64,000 nt of DNA from Paenibacillus lacisoli (GTDB lineage: Bacteria; Bacillota; Bacilli; Paenibacillales; Paenibacillaceae). The position numbers and the translations under genes are program-made. The stretch covers positions 372,001 through 436,000 of the forward strand of contig NZ_JAUQTB010000002.1 of the NCBI RefSeq assembly GCF_030580655.1. Reading direction: 5' to 3'. Of this stretch, positions 42,453 to 50,798 are shown one piece after another (position 1 is the stretch's first letter; the number at the start of each line of letters is the position of its first letter). The notes beneath the pieces were generated by a model. The model made no database searches. It saw only the letters and a list, made by a program, of their open reading frames with translations, and was not told the DNA's origin.

Positions 42453-43123
42453 TTGCGGTTTCTCACATCAATCGTACCGTCGCTGCAAGCAACGATGACG
42501 ATGGAAGCCATATCAATGAAAAGCCCGTTGTCCACTACTCCTGGGATCCGGTTGAGCTGCTGTTCCAATAAAGGAGCATCTTCAATACGTTCGATCCGGC
42601 AGTCCGCTATGTAGTTCCCGTTATCCGTCACAAATTGTTCTCCGTCCTTCACCCGCCACTCCGGCTTGCAGCCCAGACGTTCCAGGGCAGCCAGCGTCCA
42701 CTCACAGGCAAAAGGTACAACCTCAACCGGCAAAGCAAACGCCCCCAGCGTCTCAACGGATTTGCTCTCATCCACAATAATGATTAATTTATCACTATTT
42801 GAAGCTACTATTTTCTCGCGCAGCAAGGCGCCGCCGCCGCCTTTAATCAGGTTCAGCTGCGGGTCTACCTCATCCGCGCCGTCAATCGTCAGGTCGAGAT
42901 GGGGAATCTCACTGAAAGGCAGAATCGGGATCTCCAGTTCACGTGCGAGATCTTCTGATGCCTGCGATGTGGCAACTGTCTCGATACGGAGCCCCTCTTC
43001 CTTAACGCGTCGTCCGATCTCCTGGATAGCCCAGTAGGCAGTGGAACCGGTTCCTAGACCGACCTTCATCCCGTCTTCAATCATTTCCACCGCTTTAATT
43101 GCGGCCAGCTGTTTTAAGTTCAT
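42449..43123 (-). CDS. rpiA: Ribose-5-phosphate isomerase A
   Basis: 224-aa enzyme interconverting ribose 5-phosphate and ribulose 5-phosphate in the pentose phosphate pathway. Diagnostic motifs: VGLGTGSTAYWAI (phosphate loop), DLTIDGADEVD (catalytic Asp), LIKGGGGALLREKIV (Lys/Glu). Length standard. ATG 43123 has GGAAGGAAAG upstream. The transaldolase of the same pathway lies 3.7 kb away. Convergent or independent of the small downstream-strand gene at 43227. Confidence 0.97.
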   Translation of the reverse strand: MNLKQLAAIKAVEMIEDGMKVGLGTGSTAYWAIQEIGRRVKEEGLRIETVATSQASEDLARELEIPILPFSEIPHLDLTIDGADEVDPQLNLIKGGGGALLREKIVASNSDKLIIIVDESKSVETLGAFALPVEVVPFACEWTLAALERLGCKPEWRVKDGEQFVTDNGNYIADCRIERIEDAPLLEQQLNRIPGVVDNGLFIDMASIVIVACSDGTIDVRNRK

Positions 43124-43226
43124 TGCTTTCCTTCCTGCCTTCCGTCTTGAGTTTGAGTTCTAACCTTGATATGATGACTTGCGCGGCTGATCAGCCGTCT
43201 TTTATTCACCGAAGGAGCGATGAACC

Positions 43227-43424
43227 ATGCGTACAGCGAATCAGATTCAGGCCAAAATTAATGAATTTACCGTTCAGAGAAACAAACTCCAAGCATCTCT
43301 TCAATCAGATGATATAAGCACTGAAGAGAACGAGCGCCTGTCACGCCAAATGGCTGTACTTGATGAGAAGATCATGCTGCTGGAATGGGTTATTTTCTCA
43401 CCTGACGGCAAATATCATCTGTAA
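43227..43424 (+). CDS. Hypothetical small coiled-coil protein
   Basis: 65 aa, charged, nearly all helical with heptad-like spacing (RTANQIQAKINEFTVQRNKL, then ENERLSRQMAVLDEKIMLLE). GAAGGAG lies before the ATG and a strong terminator follows, which supports expression. Divergent from rpiA. I do not recognise a named family. Confidence 0.75.
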   Translation: MRTANQIQAKINEFTVQRNKLQASLQSDDISTEENERLSRQMAVLDEKIMLLEWVIFSPDGKYHL

Positions 43425-43438
43425 CAGCTGCAGCGAAG

Positions 43439-43470
43439 CAAAGGACCCCGGCTCCTGCCGGGATCCTTTG
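43439..43470. terminator. Bidirectional terminator between small ORF and GNAT gene
   Basis: Stem CAAAGGACCCCGG / CCGGGATCCTTTG (one wobble/mismatch) between converging genes; T tracts are short. Confidence 0.75.
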
Positions 43471-43473
43471 GGC

Positions 43474-43932
43474 TCAGAGCGGCTTCGCATAACATAGACT
43501 GTTTTCATCCTCGCTGTATTCTCCGAATCTTTCAACAGCACGAAACCCGTGTTTACTATAAAAAGCTATCGCATCCGGCTGCTGAGCCCCGGTCTCCAGC
43601 TTGATCAGCGGACACTCCCACTGCCTGGCCTCATCTTCCAGATGCTTCAGCATGCCCTCGGCAACACCCATTCTTCGATGTGAGGGTATGACAAAAAACC
43701 GTTTCAGCTCCACGTCGCCATCCTCCAGCCTGCGGATACCGCCGCATCCAACCGGAAGCTCCTGATCAAAGGCTACAGCAAAAACCATCGAGCTCACTTT
43801 GGGGTCGGTGAAATCCACCCGGTAGATCGTCTCTGTAGGATAACGCTGCAGAAGCTCTTCATCCAGTTGAGAGATCAGACTATGAAGTTCTTTATCGTGA
43901 ACAGATACATTACGAATGATGATTGGATGCAT
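43474..43932 (-). CDS. GNAT family N-acetyltransferase
   Basis: 152 aa. VIPSHRRMGVAEGMLKHLEDEA is the acetyl-CoA motif A and DAIAFYSKHGF the motif B region; VGCGGIRRLEDGDVELKRFFV is the preceding beta hairpin. Substrate unknown, though the ELKRFFV pattern resembles acetyltransferases of small amines. ATG 43932 has AGGAAAGG upstream. Confidence 0.9.
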   Translation of the reverse strand: MHPIIIRNVSVHDKELHSLISQLDEELLQRYPTETIYRVDFTDPKVSSMVFAVAFDQELPVGCGGIRRLEDGDVELKRFFVIPSHRRMGVAEGMLKHLEDEARQWECPLIKLETGAQQPDAIAFYSKHGFRAVERFGEYSEDENSLCYAKPL

Positions 43933-44067
43933 GGCCGAATCCTTTCCTGAAACATTATCTATTCACTTATTATATAAATGACCGTGCCCCGTCGACAATA
44001 GGACGGTTTATTTTAAATACATGATCCAGCATTTTCTGTTCGGGGTCCACATCAAACAGCCAACCGT

Positions 44068-44547
44068 CTACACCCCGGTTGGCTCACGATCCACATAATA
44101 TTTGTTAGTCATGTAGTAGGCAGGGCCTCTAGATGTTTCTACCATGCCTTTTTTGGCATCCAGGAACACAATCTCCCTGCATTTGGAGCAATACCATTTG
44201 GTTCGTTTATAAGGGGAATCGGTGATGTAGGCCGTCCCGCATTTGCAGTCAATCTTGATGATAATCTCATTTTGCTTGTAGGCATCGTAAAGATTGCCGA
44301 AGGTTTCAGGCTGCAGAGGTTCAATGACTTCTTGGTGGCTGGAGAATTCATTGTGGACCTTGAAGTCGGCAACCAGATTCGGGTTCAGGCCGAAAAACTC
44401 GCTCCCAATAGAAGTTACATACCGGACACCATTCTTGTAGCATTCGATCCAGTTCTGTATTTGCTTGGTAGACAACGGCACTGTGCCTTTGATACCGCTA
44501 TTTAATGTGTAGGTCATGATGTATAAAGTATCGTCTTGTCTATTCAA
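44068..44547 (-). CDS. Hypothetical protein with zinc-ribbon cysteines
   Basis: 159 aa starting at TTG 44547, 11 bases after AAAGGAGG; the open frame extends further but would enter the macrodomain gene. The C-terminal third has four cysteines in zinc-ribbon order, CKCG and CSKC, separated by 15-16 residues. The N-terminal part contains YIMTYTLNSGIKGTVPLS. Function not recognised. It follows the macrodomain gene on the same strand by about 90 bp. Confidence 0.7.
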   Translation of the reverse strand: MNRQDDTLYIMTYTLNSGIKGTVPLSTKQIQNWIECYKNGVRYVTSIGSEFFGLNPNLVADFKVHNEFSSHQEVIEPLQPETFGNLYDAYKQNEIIIKIDCKCGTAYITDSPYKRTKWYCSKCREIVFLDAKKGMVETSRGPAYYMTNKYYVDREPTGV

Positions 44548-44635
44548 TTTGAATGCAGCCTCCTTTAACTCTAACGCTAATGTACTACAAAGGAGGAAAA
44601 ACATCAATTTGCAGCTCTTGGGTGCTGGAACGTCA

Positions 44636-45199
44636 CTATGATGGAAGCTGTTCACTCATCAGTTTTTCATATATATCGGCGTTATCACGATCAAAACATA
44701 CAAAGATGATCTCTTTCGGTCCCTTCTCACTGCCGCGAAGCAGATCATCCACAGCAGATTGCCAGGCAATAGAAGCTGCCTCCTGCTTCGGATAACCATA
44801 GACTCCTGTACTGATATTGGGGAAAGCAATAGACGCTGCTTCGTGCGCTTCTGCCAGCTTCAGACTGTTCTCATAGCAGCAGCGCAGCAGCCTCGCTTCC
44901 TCACGATGCCCCCCCTGCCAGACGGGGCCTACGGTGTGGATGACGAACCGGGCCGCCAGCTGGCCGGCGGTAGTGATTACTGCTTCACCTGTCTGGCAGC
45001 CGCCCTGCCGTCGGACAATGGTCCGGCATTCCTCCAGGATGGCAGGCCCCCCGGCACGGTGGATAGCACCGTCTACCCCTCCGCCGCCCATCAGGCTTGA
45101 ATTGGCTGCGTTGACGATTATATCTGCATGCAGCCGGGTAATGTCCCCTTGTATGATGGTTATTTTACCGCTGCCGATCGCTCTGCTGTTTCCGGTCAT
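44636..45199 (-). CDS. Macrodomain protein (YmdB-like ADP-ribose deacylase)
   Basis: 187 aa, single macrodomain. ADIIVNAANSSLMGGGGVDG holds the catalytic Asn/Asp and glycine loop that bind ADP-ribose, and FPNISTGVYGYP forms the second loop. Members hydrolyse O-acetyl-ADP-ribose or remove mono-ADP-ribose from proteins. ATG 45199 is eight bases after AGGAGG; the GTG three codons upstream overlaps that site. Confidence 0.94.
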   Translation of the reverse strand: MTGNSRAIGSGKITIIQGDITRLHADIIVNAANSSLMGGGGVDGAIHRAGGPAILEECRTIVRRQGGCQTGEAVITTAGQLAARFVIHTVGPVWQGGHREEARLLRCCYENSLKLAEAHEAASIAFPNISTGVYGYPKQEAASIAWQSAVDDLLRGSEKGPKEIIFVCFDRDNADIYEKLMSEQLPS

Positions 45200-45245
45200 G
45201 TGCAGCACCTCCTGTCCATTCTTAACCTGAACAGGAAGAACTGCA

Positions 45246-45884
45246 TCAATACGGAGCCGTCCCTTCCGCTGTCCAGCGAATCAGTGCAATGATGCTCAAG
45301 TGGAGCGGATAGAAGCTGCGCCACAGCCAGCGCGGTGCCTGCAGGCGAAATACTGAGGGGGTCTGCTGGAAGCAGGCGATCAGGACCGTTGAAAGCAGAC
45401 TGAAATGCTGCAGCCACGAACCCACCGTCCCTGCATACAGTACGTTTAATCCAAGGTGACCCGCAATCAGCGTATAACCTGGCAGATAACGGTAGATGAG
45501 CACCAGCAGCAAACCGTACATGCCGTAATCCATACGGAGCCACTCCATGATCAGACCGGAGATCAGGACGAATATCATTTGGGCAGACCAGTGCTTAAGC
45601 TTCGGAAGCGCATACAGCACCAGCAGCGAGAACAGCAGTGTAAATACAACGTTCGGTGCATAAATGCCCAAACCGGCCGTGTACGGAACCTGAGAGATGA
45701 CGGCGATCCACAGCAGTCTCCGCATATATCCGGATGGACTGCGGGTATGCCTGTAACCAAGATACAGAAGATAGGCATAGATAGGAAAAGCAATTCTTCC
45801 TACAATCCGCCAGCTGAGCTCCTGCGGGAAGAAAACCAGCCCCACATGATCCAGCAGCATGGTGATCATGGCCAGCCAGTGCAT
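45246..45884 (-). CDS. TraX family membrane protein
   Basis: 212 aa, seven to eight hydrophobic helices. HWLAMITMLLDHVGLVFF is the hallmark N-terminus of TraX-like acyltransferases, followed by GRIAFPIYAYLL. In conjugative plasmids TraX acetylates F-pilin, but chromosomal relatives in Bacillota have no known target and no conjugation genes lie nearby. ATG 45884 is eight bases after AGGAGG. Confidence 0.9.
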   Translation of the reverse strand: MHWLAMITMLLDHVGLVFFPQELSWRIVGRIAFPIYAYLLYLGYRHTRSPSGYMRRLLWIAVISQVPYTAGLGIYAPNVVFTLLFSLLVLYALPKLKHWSAQMIFVLISGLIMEWLRMDYGMYGLLLVLIYRYLPGYTLIAGHLGLNVLYAGTVGSWLQHFSLLSTVLIACFQQTPSVFRLQAPRWLWRSFYPLHLSIIALIRWTAEGTAPY

Positions 45885-45989
45885 ACCTTCCACCTCCTGG
45901 AATGGTCTTCTGCGCCCGTATTGAGACCTCTGACGGATAAACTTATGTATCTCTTATAAAGGATTCTGTGCTTCGCTTCAAGGAAGATG

Positions 45990-46646
45990 TTATGCGTCTT
46001 CATTACCGCTCATCATTTCCATCAGGACGCTCATAATATCCGTTTTGGTGACACATCCTATGACCTGTAATCCGTCCTCTCCCGCCTCCTGCTGTGTTGA
46101 ACAGATAACAGGCAGGCAGTTGACCTGGTGGCGAACCAGCTTCTGGGCCGCCGATAATACCGGTTCATCCGGTGTTAAGGTCACAATGCGGGCCAGACGG
46201 GTCATCGCCAGCCTGACAGGAATAGAGCGAAGGTCTGCATGTCCGAGTGTGAACTTCAGCAGATCCTTGCGGGTGACAATGCCTGTAAGACTCTTCCGGG
46301 CATCAACCACCATAATACTGCCGGTGTTCTCATGAAACAGAGCGACAACCGCATCATAGGCGGTAGCTTCATCCGAGATGAGCACAGGTTCACTCTGAAC
46401 GTCACTCACCACCAGTTTGCGCAGCCGTGCGCCGAGCTGACTCTCATGACGAAGTGAACGGCCGGGAAAATAACCGACCTTGGGCTTGGCGTCCAGCAGC
46501 CCCAGCATAACCAGAATGGACAGGTCTGACCGGATGGTTGGCCTGCTGAGACCCAGCATTTCGGCGATCTGCTCTCCGGTAACCGGGGCATGAAGCCTTA
46601 CGATTTCAATAATTTCCTGATGTCGTGTTGTTAACTCAATCACCAA
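45990..46646 (-). CDS. ccpN: CcpN-like transcriptional repressor with CBS domains
   Basis: 218 aa: an N-terminal helix-turn-helix (PVTGEQIAEMLGLSRPTIRS, about 20-42) followed by two CBS domains (about 80-140 and 145-210; TGSIMVVDARKSLTGIVTRKDL and QVNCLPVICSTQQ). This is the CcpN (YqzB) architecture and length; in Bacillus subtilis CcpN represses gluconeogenic genes (gapB, pckA) when ATP is high. The start is TTG 46646 or the adjacent GTG 46643 after GGGGGGA. It is divergent from the transaldolase gene, whose promoter region carries a CcpN-box-like sequence. Confidence 0.88.
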   Translation of the reverse strand: MVIELTTRHQEIIEIVRLHAPVTGEQIAEMLGLSRPTIRSDLSILVMLGLLDAKPKVGYFPGRSLRHESQLGARLRKLVVSDVQSEPVLISDEATAYDAVVALFHENTGSIMVVDARKSLTGIVTRKDLLKFTLGHADLRSIPVRLAMTRLARIVTLTPDEPVLSAAQKLVRHQVNCLPVICSTQQEAGEDGLQVIGCVTKTDIMSVLMEMMSGNEDA

Positions 46647-46741
46647 TCCCCCCGATCCAGCATGCTAATGACGAAAAGTTTCGACAAATAAGCAGATTTT
46701 TAAATTTTTCAGTATAGAATACTTGTTTTTTTGATAAATGT

Positions 46742-46752
46742 TGTGTCATAAT
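46742..46752 (+). promoter_or_regulatory. Possible CcpN box ahead of the transaldolase gene
   Basis: TGTGTCATAAT matches ten of eleven positions of the CcpN consensus as I recall it (TRTGHYATAYW). It overlaps a plausible -35 (TTGTGT, 46741-46746; then 17 bp to TACATA). Short motif, so chance occurrence is possible. Confidence 0.4.
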
Positions 46753-46833
46753 TGTAAATATGGTACATACTAATTATAGATTTATTTTGATCAATATGCT
46801 ACCTTTTATTACATTTCGAGGAGGAAACAAAAA

Positions 46834-47493
46834 ATGAAGTTTTTCTTGGATACTGGTAATGTGGAAGAAATCAAACGTATTGTAAGTCTTGGTCTGGTTG
46901 ATGGTGTTACAACAAACCCATCCCTGATCGCCAAAGAAGGCCGTGTATTTAAAGAAGTTATTCAAGAGATCTGTTCCGTTGTTAGCGGTCCGGTAAGTGC
47001 TGAAGTTATCAGCCTGAAAGCCGACGAAATGGTTCAGGAAGCTCTGGAAATCGTTGAATGGGCTCCTAACGTTGTCATCAAGCTGCCTTTGACTGAAGAC
47101 GGTCTGAAAGCTTGTCACGAGCTGAGCAAAAAAGGCATCAAAACAAACGTAACCCTGATCTTCTCCGCAGCTCAAGGTTTGATGGCTGCCAAAGCAGGCG
47201 CTACTTACATCAGCCCATTCGTTGGTCGTCTGGACGACATCGCTGTTGACGGCATGAAGCTGATCAGCGACCTGAGAGCGATCCTGGATATCCATGGTCT
47301 GAAAGCCGAAATTATCGCAGCTAGTATCCGTAACGTTGGACACGTTGAAGCAGCAGCTCTGGCTGGTGCCCACATTGCTACAATCCCAGGTTCCCTGGTA
47401 CCAACACTGTGGAAACACCCTCTGACTGATGCGGGTATCGAGCGCTTCCTGAAAGACTGGGAGTCTGTTCCACAAACTCCAGGTCATAAATAA
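46834..47493 (+). CDS. tal: Transaldolase / fructose-6-phosphate aldolase family
   Basis: 219-aa short-type transaldolase (TalC/MipB/FSA family) of the pentose phosphate pathway. [13 protein letters not shown] at the start, [12 protein letters not shown], the Schiff-base Lys83 in [20 protein letters not shown] and [10 protein letters not shown] are all present. ATG 46834 follows GAGGAGGAAAC. The codon use (many GTT, GCT, AAA) is more biased than in neighbouring genes, as expected for a highly expressed gene. Divergent from ccpN; own terminator downstream. Confidence 0.96.
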   Translation: MKFFLDTGNVEEIKRIVSLGLVDGVTTNPSLIAKEGRVFKEVIQEICSVVSGPVSAEVISLKADEMVQEALEIVEWAPNVVIKLPLTEDGLKACHELSKKGIKTNVTLIFSAAQGLMAAKAGATYISPFVGRLDDIAVDGMKLISDLRAILDIHGLKAEIIAASIRNVGHVEAAALAGAHIATIPGSLVPTLWKHPLTDAGIERFLKDWESVPQTPGHK

Positions 47494-47508
47494 GAACGAA
47501 CTTTACCT

Positions 47509-47545
47509 GATCGGAAACGGCCTGCCCGTTTCCGATCTTTTATGC
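47509..47545 (+). terminator. Terminator of the transaldolase gene
   Basis: Stem GATCGGAAACG / CGTTTCCGATC with a seven-base loop and TTTTATG on the plus strand. Confidence 0.9.
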
Positions 47546-47568
47546 CTATATACTTGTCATACTTATTA

Positions 47569-47580
47569 TTGTTATAACAA
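47569..47580 (+). promoter_or_regulatory. Candidate MarR operator before the MarR-MFS operon
   Basis: Perfect 12-base palindrome TTGTTATAACAA, 27 bp before the MarR ATG and containing a -10-like TATAAC. Fits autoregulation, though the -35 is unclear. Confidence 0.45.
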
Positions 47581-47607
47581 CATAAAAATTCTAAGGAGCT
47601 GTCGCGA

Positions 47608-48063
47608 ATGGAATCTTCTCCTTTATTCGAGCAATCCCTGGGATTCCGGATGGGCAATCTTTACCGCAGAATGTCACATCAGGTAGCCCTCCGTCTTAAG
47701 CCGCATGGTATTACGCCGGAACAATGGTCGATTCTGTTTCAAATTCATCAAGGAGAAGGTGTCAATCAGAAGCAGATTGCCCAGCGAGCAGCCAAGGATC
47801 AGCCGACAACGGCCCGGCTCGTGGACATGCTTTCTGCCAAAAACCTGGTCCGCCGGGTACCCAGCCCGGATGACCGGAGAGCATACCTTCTCTATTTGAC
47901 AGATGCAGGCAAACAGCTGATTGAAGAAACCATGCCGACAGAGCTGGAGGCCAACGCAGATTTTGTTCGTCATATCCCGGAGCAGGACATCCGGCAATTC
48001 TGGCAGACCCTGATAAGGATCGAAGCCAATCTTACCAACATGGAACAACAAGGAGAGAAGTAA
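47608..48063 (+). CDS. MarR family transcriptional regulator
   Basis: 151 aa. Core motifs ITPEQWSILFQIHQGEGVNQ, KDQPTTARLVDMLSAKNLVRR and wing PDDRRAYLLYLTDAG. ATG 47608 has AAGGAG upstream. The MFS gene starts three bases after its stop, so this is the local repressor of a drug-type exporter, probably acting at 47569-47580. Confidence 0.92.
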   Translation: MESSPLFEQSLGFRMGNLYRRMSHQVALRLKPHGITPEQWSILFQIHQGEGVNQKQIAQRAAKDQPTTARLVDMLSAKNLVRRVPSPDDRRAYLLYLTDAGKQLIEETMPTELEANADFVRHIPEQDIRQFWQTLIRIEANLTNMEQQGEK

Positions 48064-48066
48064 TAC

Positions 48067-49266
48067 ATGATTCAGGATAACAACCAGAAATTGTGGACAC
48101 AGCCTTTCATCATCTTGACCCTCTGCAACCTGCTGCTGTTTCTGCAGCTGCAGATGATCCTGTCCTCCATACCCGTCTATGCCAAAAGCGAGTTCCATGC
48201 CAACGCGCTGGAGGTCAGCCTGATTACCTCCCTATTCGCACTCAGCGCGATCGCAGCACGTCTGTTTTCAGGCCGTATGCTGGAGAAAGGGCATCGCAGT
48301 GTTCTGATCTTCGTCGGGCTGCTCCTGGCTCTATGCGGTACTCTTGGTTACCAGTGGGCTGCAGGTATTGTTACGCTTATACTGATGCGCATGGTGTTTG
48401 GTATCGGCTTTGGCATGAGCAGCACCGCCTTTCCGACTATGGCCTCTGATGTGCTGCCGCTGAAACGGATTGGTGAAGGAATGGGCTATTTTGGCCTCTC
48501 CACCAGTCTCGCTATGTCCATCGGTCCAACGATTGGACTAACGATGCTTAAAAGCTACGGCTTCAGCTCGCTAGTCTATTCGACAGCAGCGGTAATTATC
48601 GTCATCGTTCCGCTCGCTTTTTACCTGATACGCCGCCTCCCCAAAAATCATATTGAGCCGCCTGCCGTTGAACCGGCCGAAGGCAAGAAGCCTGCCTTTA
48701 ACCGGAAGCTGATCCTTCCGGCTGCGCTGAACGGGTTAATGTCATTAACGTACGGCGGTCTGCTCGGCTTCATTGCTCTTTTCGGTGAAGAAGCCCATCT
48801 ATCTAATCCGGCGTTCTTCTTCCTGTTTAACGCTGCCGCCGTGTTGATTGTGCGTCCGATCTCCGGCCGTATCTATGACCGGAGCGGGCATAAGATGCTG
48901 CTAATTCCGGGTTCTATTTTAATGATTGTCTCGCTTGTGATGCTGTCTTTTGCTCATACGAACTGGTGGCTGTACACAACGGCTTTTATTTATGGACTCG
49001 GATTCGGTGTCATGCAGCCTTCACTGCAGGCTTGGATGATCCAAGTCGTATCGCCGAAGCAGCGCGGGATGGCCAACGGGATGTTCCTGAACTCCCTCGA
49101 TTTTGGCGTTGCCATCGGGGCGCTTGTACTGGGTGCTGTTGCGAAGGCAACAAGCTATATGGCGATGTATCGTTACTCTGCAATTGCCATCGTGCTGTTC
49201 CTGGTAATCTATCTGATCCAGATGCGCACGTCGTCTGCGAACAAAACCAGTGTCAAACCGTCTTGA
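48067..49266 (+). CDS. MFS transporter
   Basis: 399 aa, twelve helices; SGRMLEKGHRSVLIFVGL is the loop 2-3 motif and RMVFGIGFGMSSTAFPTMAS the helix-4/5 region, as in YwoG/YfkF-like drug exporters. A hydrophilic central loop (EPPAVEPAEGKKPAFNRKL) joins the halves. ATG 48067 follows AGGAGAAG. Second gene of the MarR-MFS unit; substrate unknown. Confidence 0.9.
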   Translation: MIQDNNQKLWTQPFIILTLCNLLLFLQLQMILSSIPVYAKSEFHANALEVSLITSLFALSAIAARLFSGRMLEKGHRSVLIFVGLLLALCGTLGYQWAAGIVTLILMRMVFGIGFGMSSTAFPTMASDVLPLKRIGEGMGYFGLSTSLAMSIGPTIGLTMLKSYGFSSLVYSTAAVIIVIVPLAFYLIRRLPKNHIEPPAVEPAEGKKPAFNRKLILPAALNGLMSLTYGGLLGFIALFGEEAHLSNPAFFFLFNAAAVLIVRPISGRIYDRSGHKMLLIPGSILMIVSLVMLSFAHTNWWLYTTAFIYGLGFGVMQPSLQAWMIQVVSPKQRGMANGMFLNSLDFGVAIGALVLGAVAKATSYMAMYRYSAIAIVLFLVIYLIQMRTSSANKTSVKPS

Positions 49267-49293
49267 CTCGTCAGCTTATCATCCACTAAACCC

Positions 49294-49330
49294 AAAAAGC
49301 AGGCCTATCCCATGGAAAGGCCTGCTTTTC
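49294..49330. terminator. Bidirectional terminator between two MFS genes
   Basis: Stem AAAGCAGGCCT / AGGCCTGCTTT, T-rich on the plus strand (TTTTCTTTG) and on the minus strand. Confidence 0.85.
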
Positions 49331-49357
49331 TTTGAGCTACAATCTTGTTCGTTCATG

Positions 49358-50680
49358 TCAGGTTTTCCCCTTACGCCTCATCCCCCGCAGCCCCAGACGT
49401 CCGTGCATCTGCTCTGCATCGGAATGGAAGCGGTGAATCCGGCTGCTGTCAAATCCTTGCTCCGCAGATTCAGGCTCTCCGCTCTGGTCTTCCTTAGGCC
49501 GAACCCCGACTAGCATAAGAATACTGCCGAGTACGCCAACCCCCGCGAACACCCCAAACAGAAGCCCCTGGCCGCTGTTGACGAGCAGGGACACGACGGG
49601 CGGCCCTAGCGACACCCCTATAAACCGCATGCTGCTGTACAGCGAGGTAATTGTTCCGCGCTGCTTCTTCTCTATTCCTTCGGCAATCAGAGCGTCCAGA
49701 CACGGAAGCGTCAGGCCAATACCTGCACCACCTAAGGAGAAGAGCCCAAGGACAATATAAATCTGTTTCACAAAGATGATAGCTGCGACACTTACAACTG
49801 TTAGGACTAAGCCGATAAATCCAACCCATTTCATCCTTCTCTTATGTTTACCGATCACTTTGCCACCAGCATAAGAGGCCAGGCAAAGAGCTACCAAAGG
49901 TATCGCAATCACCAGACCTTTGATAATACCATGAAGACCGTATCGCGACTCCAGGTTCTCTGATAAGTAAAACTGAACACCAAACAGGATGAACATACTG
50001 ATGCAGCCCATAGCAAAGATGGAGTAAAGCCAGCGTCCTTTCTTACCGAGGACATCCTTGATTTGTCCGATAAATTCCTTGATAGTGGGTACTTTCTCTT
50101 TTCGCTTAGGCGCTTTGACCATGAAGAGGACCATCACCAGAGAGATCAGACAGAGTATCGGAATCGCCAGAAAAGGGGAATACCACAGCCAGGCTCCGAG
50201 GGCAGCACCAACAATCGGGCTTAGCACTTTACCGAACGTATTGGAGGTCTCAATGATCCCAAGGCTTTTACTAACCTGCTCTTCATCCTTGAACATATCA
50301 CTCACCAAAGGAATGACGATAGGAAAAGCACCGGCCGCCCCGATGCCCTGCAGGAAACGCCCTGCCATAATCGTCCAATACGCTGCGCCATCCGTCAGGA
50401 ACCAGGCACCTGCTCCGGATACAGCTCCTCCCGCTGCAGCGATGATGAGGCACGGGATAATAACAGCTTTCCGTCCAAACCGGTCAGACAGGTACCCCGC
50501 CAACGGAATCAGTAGAATGGCTACGACAGCATAAACCGTAATCAGCAGGCTGATTCGGAACGAGCTGACCCCTAGCCTCCGTGAAATATCCGGAAGAATC
50601 GGAATCAGCATCGAATTACCAAGAGTCATTATGAGCGGAATCGTGGACAAGGCCAATAAATCCTTCATTTTCGATTGCAT
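49358..50680 (-). CDS. MFS transporter
   Basis: 440 aa, twelve to fourteen helices: MTLGNSMLIPILPDISRRLG in helix 1, GYLSDRFGRKAVIIPCL (motif A), RFLQGIGAAGAFPIVIPL (motif C-like, antiporter). A polar tail of about 45 residues rich in Arg and Glu ends the protein. ATG 50680 is 11 bases after AAGGTGG; a GTG five codons earlier overlaps the site. Not adjacent to a regulator gene; substrate unknown. Confidence 0.9.
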   Translation of the reverse strand: MQSKMKDLLALSTIPLIMTLGNSMLIPILPDISRRLGVSSFRISLLITVYAVVAILLIPLAGYLSDRFGRKAVIIPCLIIAAAGGAVSGAGAWFLTDGAAYWTIMAGRFLQGIGAAGAFPIVIPLVSDMFKDEEQVSKSLGIIETSNTFGKVLSPIVGAALGAWLWYSPFLAIPILCLISLVMVLFMVKAPKRKEKVPTIKEFIGQIKDVLGKKGRWLYSIFAMGCISMFILFGVQFYLSENLESRYGLHGIIKGLVIAIPLVALCLASYAGGKVIGKHKRRMKWVGFIGLVLTVVSVAAIIFVKQIYIVLGLFSLGGAGIGLTLPCLDALIAEGIEKKQRGTITSLYSSMRFIGVSLGPPVVSLLVNSGQGLLFGVFAGVGVLGSILMLVGVRPKEDQSGEPESAEQGFDSSRIHRFHSDAEQMHGRLGLRGMRRKGKT

Positions 50681-50798
50681 CCGATAACTAACCACCTTAT
50701 AGGAAGTGTCAGCGGCACCGTGCAGTTAAGCAAAATGCGATACTGCAGAACATAATGGTTAGTGTGGTCCAGAATGAAGGAATTATGCGCCTGAACGC

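Noticed and set aside
45246-45884. TraX homology as a hint of a conjugative element
   Set aside because: No relaxase, type IV secretion or integrase gene is present; chromosomal TraX-like genes are common in Bacillota.
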